A stretch of DNA of 64,000 nucleotides from JAJVID01 sp963743425 (GCA_963743425.1 CAVUPU010000005.1:310001-374000), one strand, 5' to 3'; shown: positions 38,577 to 48,773, counted from the stretch's first letter. Numbers and translations are program-made. The notes: generated by a model from the letters alone, not told the origin.

Positions 38577-38839
38577 TATCTTTACATCCTTTCTGTGTGG
38601 AACAGCGCTGACCTGAATGTTGCGCTTGCAACTCCTTGAGGCGTTGCTCGAGCGGGTTGTTATAAGCCGCGGCGTATTTTTTATCGCTGCGCATGCCATT
38701 CACTGCCCCGCGCCAGGTAAGAAGCCGCCGACCTCGCGCGTGAAGACTCCGTCTGGGCCGCCGCCAAAGACGCGAGCAGAAGCCCCGCGGCGCCGAAACA
38801 CAACCCGACGCCCTTCAGCAAAAGACGTTTGCTAAACAA
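38569..38839 (-). CDS. Small secreted protein, frame interrupted once
   Basis: GGAGG lies 6 bases before TTG 38839, which opens FSKRLLLKGVGLCFGAAGLL and LASLAAA, a clear signal peptide. The frame then stops at a TAA (~38680). One extra base in 38700-38760 would join it to the +1 frame AVNGMRSDKKYAAAYNNPLE and onward to a TAA at 38569, giving ~89 residues. The end overlaps the DinB start, suggesting coupling. The family is unknown to me. Confidence 0.4.
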
Positions 38840-38899
38840 AATTTCCCTCCTTCTCCCGTGATCGACCGATGACCGGAGAATCTCCGCGCCTCGGTTTCT

Positions 38900-39394
38900 T
38901 TATGACGCCTTCCCGCGCAACCGGCGAATTTGATCGGCGTGGTCGTGCGCGTGCGCGGCGTAAATCCGCAGCCAGTCTTCAGCCGTGTACCGTCCGATCT
39001 CGGTGTGCGTTCCTTCACGCCGCCAATCTTCTTCAGTCATTCGTTCGAGCAATTGCGCGGTGGTCGCCCGCGCGCCTCGGAACGCTTCGAGCGCGGGCGC
39101 GACGTCGCGGTCGTTGTATCGAAGCCGCGTCGCAAACAAATCCTGGTCGTAGCCCTGGATGACCGGATGGTCTTCGACCAGCAACAGTCGCAGCCTGATC
39201 GCGCTGGTCATCTCGCTGTCGGCCAGGTGCTGGACGATCTCGGCTGCGCTCCATTTGCCCGGGATCAGATTCGCGGTCAATTTCTCTTTCGGAAATCCTT
39301 CGAGCGCCCTGGCGACTTCGTCGTAACCGGCGGCGTATTTGGCGACCAGCTCTTTTCTCTCAGCTTGAGTCATTGCTTCATACTCCTGTTTCAT
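38900..39394 (-). CDS. DinB family protein (second copy)
   Basis: A ~164-residue DinB-fold protein: LIPGKWSAAEIVQHLADSEM in helix 2 and YAAHAHDHADQIRRLRG at the C-terminus, with the metal-binding His positions kept. It differs widely from the neighbouring DinB gene, so it is not a recent duplicate. ATG 39394 overlaps the preceding stop (ATGA); ATG 39373 has AGGAG 9 bases upstream and is an alternative. It is co-transcribed with the PNPOx-like gene. Confidence 0.88.
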   Translation of the reverse strand: MKQEYEAMTQAERKELVAKYAAGYDEVARALEGFPKEKLTANLIPGKWSAAEIVQHLADSEMTSAIRLRLLLVEDHPVIQGYDQDLFATRLRYNDRDVAPALEAFRGARATTAQLLERMTEEDWRREGTHTEIGRYTAEDWLRIYAAHAHDHADQIRRLRGKAS

Positions 39395-40068
39395 TTCAAT
39401 TCTTTTGTATTTTTCGCGCATCTTGAGTACTGCGTGACGTAGGCTGGCGGCCTGAAGTCCGCCGATAATCGCGGATCGTCAATGGGCGATCCGGCTGTGA
39501 TTCGCAGCGGCAATTCGCCCGCCCACACGGGAATCCTCATGTCCTCTTCGTCGTCTTTCGGCGGCCCTGTGCGGACCTTCGCAGAGACCTCGATCAGCGG
39601 CAGCGCCAGCACGGAAGTCCCCTTCAACTCCTGTTCATTCGGCTCGCGCACGTCATCCCAGCGGCCCGGGATGACGTGGTCAGTGAACGCTCTGAGCGCA
39701 GTCATCTTCTCTTCGGCCGCCTCGACCATCGTCGCGGCTCCAAGAATCACCACCGAACGGTAATTGATCGAATGGTGAAAGGCCGAACGCGCCAGAACGA
39801 GTCCGTCAACCAACGTGACGGTCACGCAAACCGGAATGCCGCCGCTCAAGTCGCGCAAGGTCCGGCTCGCCGCCGAGCCGTGAATGTAAAGTATGTCGCC
39901 GACACGCCCGTAAGCTGTCGGAATGACGAAAGGCTGCCCGTCAACGGCGAACCCGACGTGGCAAACGAAGCCTTCGTCCAGAATCAGGTAAACCACCTCG
40001 CGGTCGTAAAAGCCGCGCTGCGGCAATCGCTTCAGCGTGGTCCGCTCGGTGGGCGCGAAACTTTCCAT
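39391..40068 (-). CDS. Pyridoxamine 5'-phosphate oxidase-like flavin-binding protein
   Basis: A 225-residue split-barrel protein: RLPQRGFYDREVVYLILDEG, GQPFVIPTAYGRVGDILYIHGS, VCVTVTLVDGLVLARSAFHHSINYRSVVILG. This matches the NimA/PNPOx-like group that binds FMN and reduces small molecules. It is divergent from a MocR-type PLP-binding regulator, a frequent pairing. The start at 40068 has a purine-rich ribosome site (GGAGAGAAT). Substrate unknown. Confidence 0.86.
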   Translation of the reverse strand: MESFAPTERTTLKRLPQRGFYDREVVYLILDEGFVCHVGFAVDGQPFVIPTAYGRVGDILYIHGSAASRTLRDLSGGIPVCVTVTLVDGLVLARSAFHHSINYRSVVILGAATMVEAAEEKMTALRAFTDHVIPGRWDDVREPNEQELKGTSVLALPLIEVSAKVRTGPPKDDEEDMRIPVWAGELPLRITAGSPIDDPRLSADFRPPAYVTQYSRCAKNTKELK

Positions 40069-40116
40069 CGAAATTCTCTCCTTATGGTCATGATCGGGGT
40101 GAAAAATAACTTTTCA

Positions 40117-40139
40117 AGTGGACTTGTACAAGCTCCACT
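40117..40139. promoter_or_regulatory. Candidate MocR operator in the divergent promoter
   Basis: AGTGGA-C-TTGTACAA-GC-TCCACT is a 23-bp dyad. A third half-site, AGTCCACT, follows at 40156-40163. It lies between the PNPOx-like and MocR genes, the expected place for a MocR binding region. Confidence 0.5.
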
Positions 40140-40173
40140 TTTTCGTTTTAATACCAGTCCACTGTGAAGCGCC

Positions 40174-40247
40174 GGATCAGTACCGCGAGCGGTAGCGAGC
40201 GCGCATATTCAACCAACCGCGCTCGCTACCGCTCGCGGTACTGATCC
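40174..40247. repeat. Long palindromic repeat, family C
   Basis: GGATCAGTACCGCGAGCGGT.. with a near-exact ~30-base complement. It ends 18 bases before the MocR start codon, so a transcript hairpin would sit over its leader. Confidence 0.9.
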
Positions 40248-40264
40248 TTTTCCGAGGATCAAAA

Positions 40265-41746
40265 ATGGACCTGGCAATCACACTCGATCAACGCTCCGCG
40301 ACGCCGCTGCATAAACAACTCTACGACGAGTTGCGCAGGGCGATTCTCACAGGCCGTCTGAAACCCGGCGAGCGTGTGCCTTCGACGCGCGGTCTGTCGC
40401 AATCGCTCGGCGTTTCGCGGACCACAGTCACTCAGAGTTACGAACAGCTTTTGAGCGAGGGCTATCTGCGCGCGTCCACCGGTTCAGGGACGTTCGTCGG
40501 CTGCGAGTTGCCCGATGAGCTGTTGAAGACCAAGCCGGTCGAAAAATCCCGTCCCGAAGCGAGGCTACCGGAGACGGGGCGTCAAATCGAACTCTCGCGT
40601 TACGGCGCCAGCATCGCGGATTCCGCTCCCGTTCGAGCCGCCCGAACCCGAAGCGCCGATAAATTTCAAAACGGGTCGCCCCGCGCTGGAGGAATTTCCG
40701 TCGCAGCAATGGCGGCGGTTGACGCTCAAACACTATCGCGCGAAAGATCGCTCGCTGCTCGATTACGCCGAAGGATCGCAGGGCTACAAGCCGCTGCGCG
40801 AGGCGATAGCCGGTTATCTCAGACATGCGCGCGCCGTCAAATGCGACGCCGATCAGGTGGTGATCGTGAACGGGGCGCAGCAGGCGCTCGATCTGATCGC
40901 GAAGCTTCTGATTGACCGCGGCGATTCGGTCGCAATCGAGAGACCCCGGCTATCTGGGCGCGCGGCGGGTGTTCCTGGCGCACGGGGCCGAACTGCTGCC
41001 CACGCCGGTCGACGAATCGGGAATCGTCGCTGAGGCGCTGACTTCAAAGTCGAAAGGCGGATTGAAATTGGTCTACGTCACGCCTTCGCATCAGTTCCCT
41101 ACCGGCGTGACGCTGACATTGTCGCGCAGGCTGGATTTGCTGGCATGGGCCGAAAAGACGGGAGTGATGATCATCGAGGATGATTACGACAGCGAGTTTC
41201 GCTTCGGCTCGCGCCCCATTCCGTCCCTGCAGGGATTGGCCAATGGAGACTCGGTGATCTACATCGGCACGTTCTCAAAGGTGCTCTTCCCCTCGCTGCG
41301 GGTTGGGTATCTGGTCACGCCGCCGTCGTTGTCGCGAGTCTTTGCGCGCGCTAAATGGCTGGCCGACCGCCAGACGCCGACGATCGAACAGCGTGTCCTG
41401 GCCGATTTCATCAACGAAGGCCACCTGGAGCGCCACCTGCGCCGGATGCGGACGCTTTACGATAAACGGCGCCAGGCGCTCGTTCGCGCGCTCGAAACAC
41501 ATTTTGGAGATCGCATCACGATCCTGGGCGAAAACGCAGGGATGCAGTCTGATGATCAGGCTCCGCTCCGAGTTGGACGACGAGGAGGTCACGCGACGCG
41601 CGCGCGCGACCGGCGTCGGGTTGGTCAGCGCTCGCCCTTATTACCTGGGCGAAGAACGTCGCGATGAATTCGTGCTCGGTTACGCCGGCCTGAGCGAACG
41701 CCGGATTCAGGAGGGAGCGCGCCGCCTGGCGAAGATTTTGAAATGA
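40265..41746 (+). pseudogene. MocR-type GntR/aminotransferase transcriptional regulator, three frame breaks
   Basis: The N-terminus is a GntR winged helix (LHKQLYDELRRAILTGRLKP, STRGLSQSLGVSRTTVTQSY). The rest is a class I aminotransferase domain: YAEGSQGYKPLREAIAGYL, VTPSHQFPTG, IIEDDYDSEFR, and the PLP lysine in YIGTFSKVLFPSLRVGYLV. It is spread over three forward frames. Removing one base near 40631, 40941 and 41548 restores ~490 residues, the normal MocR length. All three are +1. With the PNPOx-like neighbour, it probably senses PLP or a related amine. Confidence 0.85.
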
Positions 41747-41872
41747 CGCGAAAAGCCTTGCCTGAAAAATTAAATTGAGTAGTATTTATGCGGGTGTTCG
41801 GCAGGCAGTCGTTCGGTACGGACACTCCGATAACCGATTCATCGTATAACGAAACATCCAAATCACATCCGC

Positions 41873-42614
41873 ATGATCATCATCCCAGCCATTGATTTAC
41901 GCGGCGGTCGCTGTGTCAGGCTCTCTCAGGGGCAGGCATCCGCTGAAACTGTGTATTCCGAAAACCCGGTCAGGATCGCCAAACGGTGGTATGACGAGGG
42001 CGCGGAGATGCTGCACGTCGTCAATCTCGACGCGGCGCTTGGCCAAGACGACACCGAGAACCTGAAGGCGCTCGAACGCATCCTTTACGAGGCTCCCATC
42101 CCGGTGCAGTTCGGCGGCGGCGTCCGCACGCTCGACGACGTGCGGAGACTCGATGAATTGGGCGCGACGCGCATCGTCATCGGCACAACGGCGGTTGAAA
42201 ACCCCGTCCTGCTGCAGCACATCGTCGACGAATTCGGCTCGACCATCGTCGTCGGCATCGACGCGCGCGACGGCCTGATCGCGCTGCGCGGGTGGGAAAA
42301 ACTCTCGAACATCCAGGCCATCGAGTTCGCGCAGAAAGTGGCCGAGATGGGCGTCGAACGCGTCGTCTACACCGACATCGCGCGCGACGGCATGCTCTCC
42401 GGCGTCAACATAGCGGCCACGCGCGCCATCGCCGAAGCCAGCGGGCTGAAGGTTACGGCTTCGGGCGGCGTCGCCTCGCTCGACGACATCTACGCCGTCG
42501 AAAGAGCTTGAAGGGTACGGCGTTGACAGCCTGATCATCGGCAAGGCGCTCTACGAGGGGATCTTCACGCTCGAAGATGCCCTCGATGCGGCGGAAGACT
42601 ACGACGAGGAATGA
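41873..42614 (+). CDS. hisA: HisA, phosphoribosylformimino-5-aminoimidazole carboxamide isomerase (one frame break)
   Basis: HisA opens the ribose ring of ProFAR in step four of histidine synthesis. The TIM-barrel start MIIIPAIDLRGGRCVRLSQG carries the first catalytic Asp. QFGGGVRTLDDV, VVGIDARDG and TDIARDGMLSGVN (second catalytic Asp) follow, then TASGGVASLDDI. The frame is lost at 42503 by an extra A. Removing it restores EELEGYGVDSLIIGKALYEG, the phosphate-binding end, and the stop at 42614. Other his genes are not in the window. Confidence 0.93.
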
Positions 42615-42617
42615 GGC

Positions 42618-42665
42618 CATATTTCATATGCCATATTTCATATGAAATATGGCATATGAAATATG
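42618..42665. repeat. Perfect A/T-rich palindrome, family D variant
   Basis: CATATTTCATATGCCATATTT and its exact complement with a 6-base loop, directly after the hisA stop. It may act as a terminator-like hairpin. The remaining 42.67-42.90 kb holds no clear gene; the topA promoter should be there. Confidence 0.85.
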
Positions 42666-42901
42666 TCATATGGAAAACAATAACACCCAGGAATTTTTGC
42701 TCACGCTCTCAACCAATCAGCCGCTCAACGACTGGATTCCCGGCCGGCCAGCCCGAATCGCCTGCCGCCTCACGCCGTACAGCCGCTTGAACTTTCTACC
42801 GCCTTCGTGTTATTTGATTCGGCCTTTGCAATAAGCTGGAAAGTTCTCTATGTTGAGTCGCGTGTCTTCGTTGATGATCTAAAGGCACGTTGGAATGAAT
42901 T

Positions 42902-45452
42902 ATGTCTAAATCACTCGTAATCGTCGAATCGCCGTCGAAGGCGAAGACAATCAATAAATATCTAGGCAGGGACTTCAAGGTCATCGCCTCGGTCGGCCAC
43001 ATCAAGGATTTGCCGAAGAAGGGCCTCGGCGTGGATGTCGAAAACAATTTCGAGCCGACATATGAAGTGATGCCGGGCAAAGAGAAGGTCGTCAAGGATA
43101 TCAAGGAGGCGGCAAAGGCCGCTGATACCGTCTATGTCGCGACCGACCCCGACCGCGAAGGCGAGGCCATCGGCAGACACATCGCCGAACTGATCACGGG
43201 AACGCGCGGGATGGCGCGCAAGCCGATCTTCCGTGTGATGTTCAACGAGATCACGAAGAACGCGGTCAAGGACGCCTTCAATCATCCCGGCAAGATCAAC
43301 GACAATCTGGTTGACGCGCAGCAGGCGCGCCGCGTGCTCGACCGCCTCGTTGGATACAAAGTCAGCCCGCTCCTGTGGGACAAAGTCCGGCGCGGGCTTT
43401 CGGCGGGACGCGTGCAGACGGTCGCCGTGCGCCTGGTCGTCGAGCGCGAGCGCGAGATCCTGGCCTTCGTCAAAACCGAATACTGGTCGATCATCGCGAA
43501 CCTCTCCGCGAAGCTGCCACCGCCATTCGACGCGCGGCTTTATAAAATCGAATCGCAGACGGTCAAGACCTCCGGCTTTGACGACGGCGTAAAAAAGACC
43601 GAGTTCCACATCAAGGACGAAGAGATTGCGAAAAACATCCTCGCCGAACTCGAAGGCGCGCGTTACGTCGTCGCCGACGTCACGACCAGAGAAAAGAAGC
43701 GCAACCCGGTCCCGCCGTTCATCACCTCGAAGATTCAGCAGGAGGCGTCGCGCAAACTGCGTTTTTCGGCCAAGAAGACTATGCAGATCGCGCAAAGGCT
43801 GTATGAAGGCGTCGATCTGGGCAGCGAAGGCGCGGTCGGGCTGATCACCTATATGCGCACCGATTCGACGCGCGTCGCTGAAAGCGCGCTCACGGAAGTC
43901 CGCGATTTCATCAGCCAGACAATACGGCGAAAAGTATCTGCCCGAAAAAGCGATCCACTATCGTTCGAAGAAGGGCGCGCAGGACGCGCACGAAGCGATC
44001 CGCCCGACTTCGGCCGAACGCGCGCCGGATCAGGTTGCGCCGTATCTGGGAAAAGACGAACTGGCGCTCTACCGGTTGATCTGGCAGCGATTCGTCGCGT
44101 CGCAGATGATGCCCGCCGTCTTCGATCAAACCACGATCGACATCTCCGCCGGCGAGAAATACACGTTCCGCGCCACAGGCTCGGTGATCAAGTTCGACGG
44201 CTTCCTCGCGGTTTATGAAGAGGGCAAGGACGAGAAGGACGAAGACGACGAAGAGCGCGCGGCGAAATTGCCGAAGGTCGAGAAGGGTGAAGAGCTGAAG
44301 CTCAATTCGCTCACGCCGAATCAGCATTTCACCGAGCCTCCGCCGCGCTACACCGAAGCCACGCTGGTCAAGGCTCTCGAAGAGAAAGGCATCGGGCGGC
44401 CTTCGACCTATGCTTCGATTATGTCGGTCATCCAGGACCGTGAATACGTCGAGAAGATCGAAGGCAAGTTCCGGCCCACCGAACTCGGCGCGCTTGTCAA
44501 CGACCTGCTGGTCGAAAGTTTCGCCGACCTGTTCAACGTCCAATACACGGCGCGGATGGAGGAAGAGCTGGATGAGGTCGAAGACGGCAAGCTGGCGTGG
44601 ACGGCGGCGTTGAAGGAGTTTTACGACAAGTTCACCGTCGACCTGAATATCGCCCAGCAGCACATGCGCGACGTCAAGCGGCAGGAGATCCTCACGGACG
44701 AGGTCTGCGATAAGTGCGGGTCGAAGATGGCGATCAAGTTCGGAAAATTCGGTCAATTCCTCGCCTGCACGAATTATCCAGAATGCAAGAATACGCGAGA
44801 TCTGGCCAGGCCGGCAGCCGCAAACGGCGAGGCAGTCGCCGAGGAGAATCCGTACGCCGACGAAACCTGCGAGAAGTGCGGCAGGCCGATGACGCTCAAG
44901 CGCGGACGATTCGGCCAGTTTCTCGCCTGCACCGGCTATCCCGAATGTAAGACCACGCGCAAGATCACGAAATCCGGCGTGGCCGCCGCTCCGGTGATGC
45001 TCGAAGAGAAATGCCCCGAATGCGGATCGCAACTGGCCATCAGGCATGGCCCGTACGGCGAATTCACGGCCTGCTCGCGTTATCCCGATTGCAAATTCAT
45101 CAAGCGCGAGACGACGGGCGTGCCCTGCCCGCGCGCAGGCTGCAAAGGCGAGATCCTGGTTAAGAAATCGAGGCGCGGAAAAATCTTTTACGGCTGTTCG
45201 GAGTATCCGAATTGCGACGCGGTCTTCTGGGACAAGCCGGTGGCCGAACCTTGCCCGCAATGCGGCAAACCGTTCCTGCTCGAAAAATACACCGCCAAGA
45301 AGGAAGAGACGATCCGCCACTGCTCCGAGGAGGGCTGCGATTACAAGACCGTCAACGGCGAGTTGGCGGTGGCCAAGAAACCGGCGCCGAAGAAACCAGC
45401 GGCTAAGAAGAGCGTCAAACGCGCCGTGAAGACCAAGGCCGCGGAATCGTAA
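42902..45452 (+). CDS. topA: DNA topoisomerase I (one frame break)
   Basis: TopA relaxes negative supercoils by single-strand passage. The TOPRIM start (KSLVIVESPSKAKTINKYLG; DPDREGEAIG) and the catalytic Tyr317 in GLITYMRTDSTRV are in the first frame. An extra base near 43919 shifts the frame; removing one A gives FISQQYGEKYLPEKAI and the rest to 45452, ~850 residues in all. The C-terminus has five C4 zinc ribbons (e.g. CDKCGSKMAIKFGKFGQFLAC) and a Lys/Ala-rich tail. An essential gene cannot tolerate this break, so it is probably a sequence error. Confidence 0.95.
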
Positions 45453-45460
45453 GGTGAAGA

Positions 45461-45565
45461 GGAGCATTTTCCATTTTCCATTTTCCATATTACATTTGTC
45501 ATCGCCTGAGCGGATACTCCCCAATGCCAAATGGCAAATGTAATATGGAAAATGGAAAATGCTCC
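45461..45565. repeat. Inverted repeat of TTTTCCA units, family D (copy 4)
   Basis: AGCATTTTCCATTTTCC.. CATATTACATTTG with complement ending GGAAAATGGAAAATGCTCC. It fills the gap between topA and the next gene. Confidence 0.88.
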
Positions 45566-45582
45566 CCGGAGGTACGTGGGAA

Positions 45583-46146
45583 TTGAAAAGGCTTCTATTT
45601 CTATTTGTCGCTGTAACTATCTTCTCGGCGTTGGGTCTTATGTCCGGCGCCGCTCAGAACGATAATCAATCGAAAGACGCGCGCGCCGCCGTCAACAAAT
45701 TCTTCCTGCTGCTCAAATCCCGATCATACCCTGCGCTCTACGAATTCCTCCCCTCCGATCTGCAGCGGCAAATAACGCGAGAGCAGTTGGCGCTGAGTCT
45801 CATGCGCCTCGATTCATTCATCACGATCGAGCGGATGGAGGTCGGGCGTGTGCAGGAGCGCGGTGATTTCGCCGTCATCAATACGACGATTTACGGAAAG
45901 CTGAAGAAACCGGTGACGATCAATGGCGAGGAGATCAGCGAGGGCAGAGTCGCGGCGCAGCAGTTCCTGTTTCGAGAAAGCGGGCGGTGGAAAGTGGTGA
46001 CCGCCGACAACCGCACGCAGTCCTATTTTCTCAAACGCAACGCCGAATTCAGCAAACAGTTTCAGCTCGCCAAACCGAGGTTCGAGTTCAAACAGAAAGA
46101 CGGGTGGATGGCGTTGAGCAGGGCGCCGAAACCCGAACGGAGATAA
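45583..46146 (+). CDS. Secreted hypothetical protein, NTF2/DUF4878-like
   Basis: A ~187-residue protein with signal peptide LLFLFVAVTIFSALGLMSGA. The mature part (DARAAVNKFFLLLKSRSYPA, LYEFLPSDLQRQITREQLAL, FRESGRWKVVTADNRT) has the rhythm of an NTF2-like domain such as DUF4878/DUF3887. TTG 45583 is preferred because GGAGG is 10 bases upstream; ATG 45559 is inside the preceding inverted repeat. Confidence 0.6.
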   Translation: MKRLLFLFVAVTIFSALGLMSGAAQNDNQSKDARAAVNKFFLLLKSRSYPALYEFLPSDLQRQITREQLALSLMRLDSFITIERMEVGRVQERGDFAVINTTIYGKLKKPVTINGEEISEGRVAAQQFLFRESGRWKVVTADNRTQSYFLKRNAEFSKQFQLAKPRFEFKQKDGWMALSRAPKPERR

Positions 46147-46176
46147 TTGGTGGACCGTAGGGCGGGCTGATCGCTT

Positions 46177-46273
46177 CATTTTCCATATTCCATATTACAT
46201 TTGTCATTTGCCATTGAAGAAGATCGCCTCAGGCAATGGCAAATGACAAATGTAATATGGAATATGGAAAATG
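46177..46273. repeat. Perfect 40-bp inverted repeat, family D (copy 5)
   Basis: CATTTTCCATATTCCATATT.. and its exact 40-base complement with a 17-base loop. It lies between two convergent genes and may terminate both. Confidence 0.92.
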
Positions 46274-46305
46274 CTTCCCCTCCTCTCACGATCCACTGAA
46301 AAACG

Positions 46306-46902
46306 CTATCCCATCTTTCCGATCGTCTGGCGCCACGCCAGCGTCTTTCTCAGCACGTCCAATCGCGCGCGGTCCTGGTTGTCCACCAATCGCTCCAGTT
46401 GATCGACGATCGCCGAGAGCAGTTGGAAGGCAAACAACCCGGCGTGGGTCATGACGTGCGAGTAGTAATGCGCCTGCAGCGCGCCGCTCCCGTCGCGCCC
46501 GCCGTAATGGAACGCGCGCACCTCTTCGTCGCTCATCGTTTCGACGTGGGAATTGATCGGCAGCACGACGCGAGGCGTGTCCTGGCGACTTTCGTCTCCA
46601 CTCTTCCAGCCGAGCAGCAGGATGGAGATCAACACTCCCTGCTCGTTAAGATAATCAGGGCTGAAGACGGTGTTGAGTTTCGCGGGCGTGGACAACCGCG
46701 GCCCGTAATTTCCATATTCGGGATTGATCAACTGCGAGTTGTAGATCACGCCGATCACCTCCTCGTCGCCGACCTTGATCTTGACGAACTGCCCGAATTG
46801 AAAATCGGCGGGCGACAGGTTTACGGAAGTTTCGAGCGAATCGAGCACCCGCGCGAAATAATCAACGTGCGAATTCGATTTTGTAATCTTGGCGATCAAC
46901 AT
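46306..46902 (-). CDS. HAS-barrel-like hypothetical protein (HerA N-domain-like)
   Basis: A 198-residue soluble protein. The first ~75 residues (MLIAKITKSNSHVDYFARVL, FGQFVKIKVGDEEVIGVIYN) resemble the HAS-barrel that begins HerA/FtsK-type ATPases. No P-loop follows; instead there is a helical domain (HYYSHVMTHAGLFAFQLLSA). It may be an adaptor lacking its ATPase, but this is inferred from resemblance. ATG 46902 follows AGGGGAAC; the frame upstream crosses a palindromic repeat. Confidence 0.55.
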   Translation of the reverse strand: MLIAKITKSNSHVDYFARVLDSLETSVNLSPADFQFGQFVKIKVGDEEVIGVIYNSQLINPEYGNYGPRLSTPAKLNTVFSPDYLNEQGVLISILLLGWKSGDESRQDTPRVVLPINSHVETMSDEEVRAFHYGGRDGSGALQAHYYSHVMTHAGLFAFQLLSAIVDQLERLVDNQDRARLDVLRKTLAWRQTIGKMG

Positions 46903-46918
46903 CGGGTTCCCCTTTTGA

Positions 46919-46987
46919 TGTGGCGCGAGTTGTTTACTCGCGCCTCTTGACAGCGCCACCGGCGCGAGTAAACAACTCGCGCCACAC
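46919..46987. repeat. Long palindromic repeat, family B (copy 2)
   Basis: TGTGGCGCGAGTTGTTTACT.. and complement, almost identical to the copy at 13788-13859. It lies between the amidohydrolase 3' end and the HAS-barrel-like gene. Confidence 0.9.
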
Positions 46988-47009
46988 CTGATTGCTTCCG
47001 CCTCAGCGA

Positions 47010-48707
47010 TTATTTCACCATCTGCGACTTGATTTTTCCCGGCCCCCACAATGCGCGCCCGGGCTTCGCTCCGGTGTGCTCGCCGTCTTTCAGGACCTGC
47101 GCGCCATTGACAAACACGTGTTTCACGCCGACGGCGAATTGATGCGGCTGCTCGAAGGTAGCGCGGTCAGCGATGGTCTTCGGGTCGAAGACGACGATGT
47201 CGGCGAAATACCCCTCTTTCAAAAACCCGCGACGATCAAGCTCCAGATTGGTCGCGGGCAGGCTGGTCAGACGGCGGATCGCTTCTTCAAGGGGAATGAC
47301 CTTCTCTTCACGGACGTATTTGCCGAGCAGCCGCGCGAAATTGCCGTAGGCGCGCGGGTGCGTCGAGGATTTCAGGAACACGCCTTCGGCGGGCATCGAG
47401 CCGCCGTCAGACCCGAACGACACCCAGGGCAGCTTGATCTGCTTCTTGATGTTCTCTTCCGACATCATGAAGTAGACCGTGCCGACGCGCGATTGGTCTT
47501 CGAGCACGAGGTTCATGATCGTGTCGGTGTAATCCTCGTTCCGCAGCTTCGCCACTTCGGCCAGCGTCTTGCCGGTGTATTTCTTCAGGCTCTCGTTTTT
47601 GAAGCCTACGAGCGTCGCGCGATCGGGCGATCCGGCGGCGATGAGCAGGTTCTCCCATTTGTCCGAAGGCGTGCGGATCTCTTCGGCGATCTTTTTCCGC
47701 GTCTCGGGATCGCGCAGCCGCTTGAAGGCCGCCTCGTAACCGCCGTCCAGAACCCACGGCGGCATCGCGGCGTCGAGTCCTGTCGAGCCGGCCGGATAGG
47801 TGTACATATCGGCGGTGATCTTCAGCCCTTCGCGACGGGCGCGCTCGACCATTGCGATCACCTGATCCATCTTTTGCCAGTTCGATTTGCCGGCGGCCTT
47901 GAGGTGATAGATTTCCGCCGGAATTTTGGCTTCGCGCGAGATCCGCAACAACTCTTCAACGGCTTCGATCAGACGGGCGCCTTCGCTGCGCATGTGCGAG
48001 ATATATTTGCCTCTGTATTGGGCCGCGACCTTGCACATCTCTATCAACTCTTCAGTCGGGGCGTAGAACGCGGGCGCGTAGATCAGCGAAGAGCCTATGC
48101 CGAGCGCGCCCGCCTCCATCTCGCGGCGCACAAGCTCGCGCATCCGATCCAGTTGCTCCGGCGTGGCCTTCCTGTCTTCCAATCCGACGACGTATTCGCG
48201 GATCGTGGTCGCGCCGATGTAGGAGGCCACATTGGACGAGACGCCGCGCTTTTCGAGGTGTTGCAGGTATTCAGCCAGCGTCGTCCATTCAATGGGAAAT
48301 TTCAGATCGCCCTGAGCGGCAAGCCGTCGCCGTTTCATCTCATCATTGAGCGGCCCCATCGAATCGCCTTCGCCGAAAATCTCTGTCGTCACGCCCTGCT
48401 TGATGTCGCCCATCGAGCGCCCGTCAACAACCAGGTCGTCAACCGCCCACGAAAGCATGTTGATGAATCCGGGCGCGACGGCGAGGCCGTCGGCGTCAAT
48501 GACGGTCGCAGCCTTGGCCGACTTCAGATCGCCGACGGCGGCGATCTTGTCATCTTTTATGCCGACATCCGCGCGGCGAAGTCGTCCTCCGCCGCCATCA
48601 TAGACCACGCCGTTTTTGATGATGACGTCGTATGCGTTTTGTTGAGTTTGAGCGGGAAAGACAAAGGTCAGAGCGAAAATGAAGATGAGCGGGATTCGGA
48701 ATCGCAT
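47010..48707 (-). CDS. Secreted D-aminoacylase-like amidohydrolase
   Basis: A 565-residue protein with signal peptide IPLIFIFALTFVFPAQTQ. The amidohydrolase-3 barrel follows: VIIKNGVVYDGGGGRLRRAD, GVTTEIFGEGDSMGP, YISHMRSEGARLIEAVEELL, EIYHLKAAGKSNW, VSFGSDGGSMPA. In typical D-aminoacylases strand one ends PGFIDxHxH; here it reads PGFINMLSWA, so the HxH metal pair is absent. This form occurs in a subgroup, so it may use one metal or act differently. ATG 48707 has GGAGAG 8 bases upstream. Confidence 0.88.
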   Translation of the reverse strand: MRFRIPLIFIFALTFVFPAQTQQNAYDVIIKNGVVYDGGGGRLRRADVGIKDDKIAAVGDLKSAKAATVIDADGLAVAPGFINMLSWAVDDLVVDGRSMGDIKQGVTTEIFGEGDSMGPLNDEMKRRRLAAQGDLKFPIEWTTLAEYLQHLEKRGVSSNVASYIGATTIREYVVGLEDRKATPEQLDRMRELVRREMEAGALGIGSSLIYAPAFYAPTEELIEMCKVAAQYRGKYISHMRSEGARLIEAVEELLRISREAKIPAEIYHLKAAGKSNWQKMDQVIAMVERARREGLKITADMYTYPAGSTGLDAAMPPWVLDGGYEAAFKRLRDPETRKKIAEEIRTPSDKWENLLIAAGSPDRATLVGFKNESLKKYTGKTLAEVAKLRNEDYTDTIMNLVLEDQSRVGTVYFMMSEENIKKQIKLPWVSFGSDGGSMPAEGVFLKSSTHPRAYGNFARLLGKYVREEKVIPLEEAIRRLTSLPATNLELDRRGFLKEGYFADIVVFDPKTIADRATFEQPHQFAVGVKHVFVNGAQVLKDGEHTGAKPGRALWGPGKIKSQMVK

Positions 48708-48773
48708 GTTAGTTTCTCTCCGGACAAGTTGGTATGGCTCCGATCGTCGTTTCGGCCATAGCACAACCATACC

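Noticed and set aside
42902..45452. Programmed frameshift in topA
   Set aside because: No slippery heptamer or downstream structure is evident, and the same +1 error type appears in unrelated genes; sequence error is simpler.
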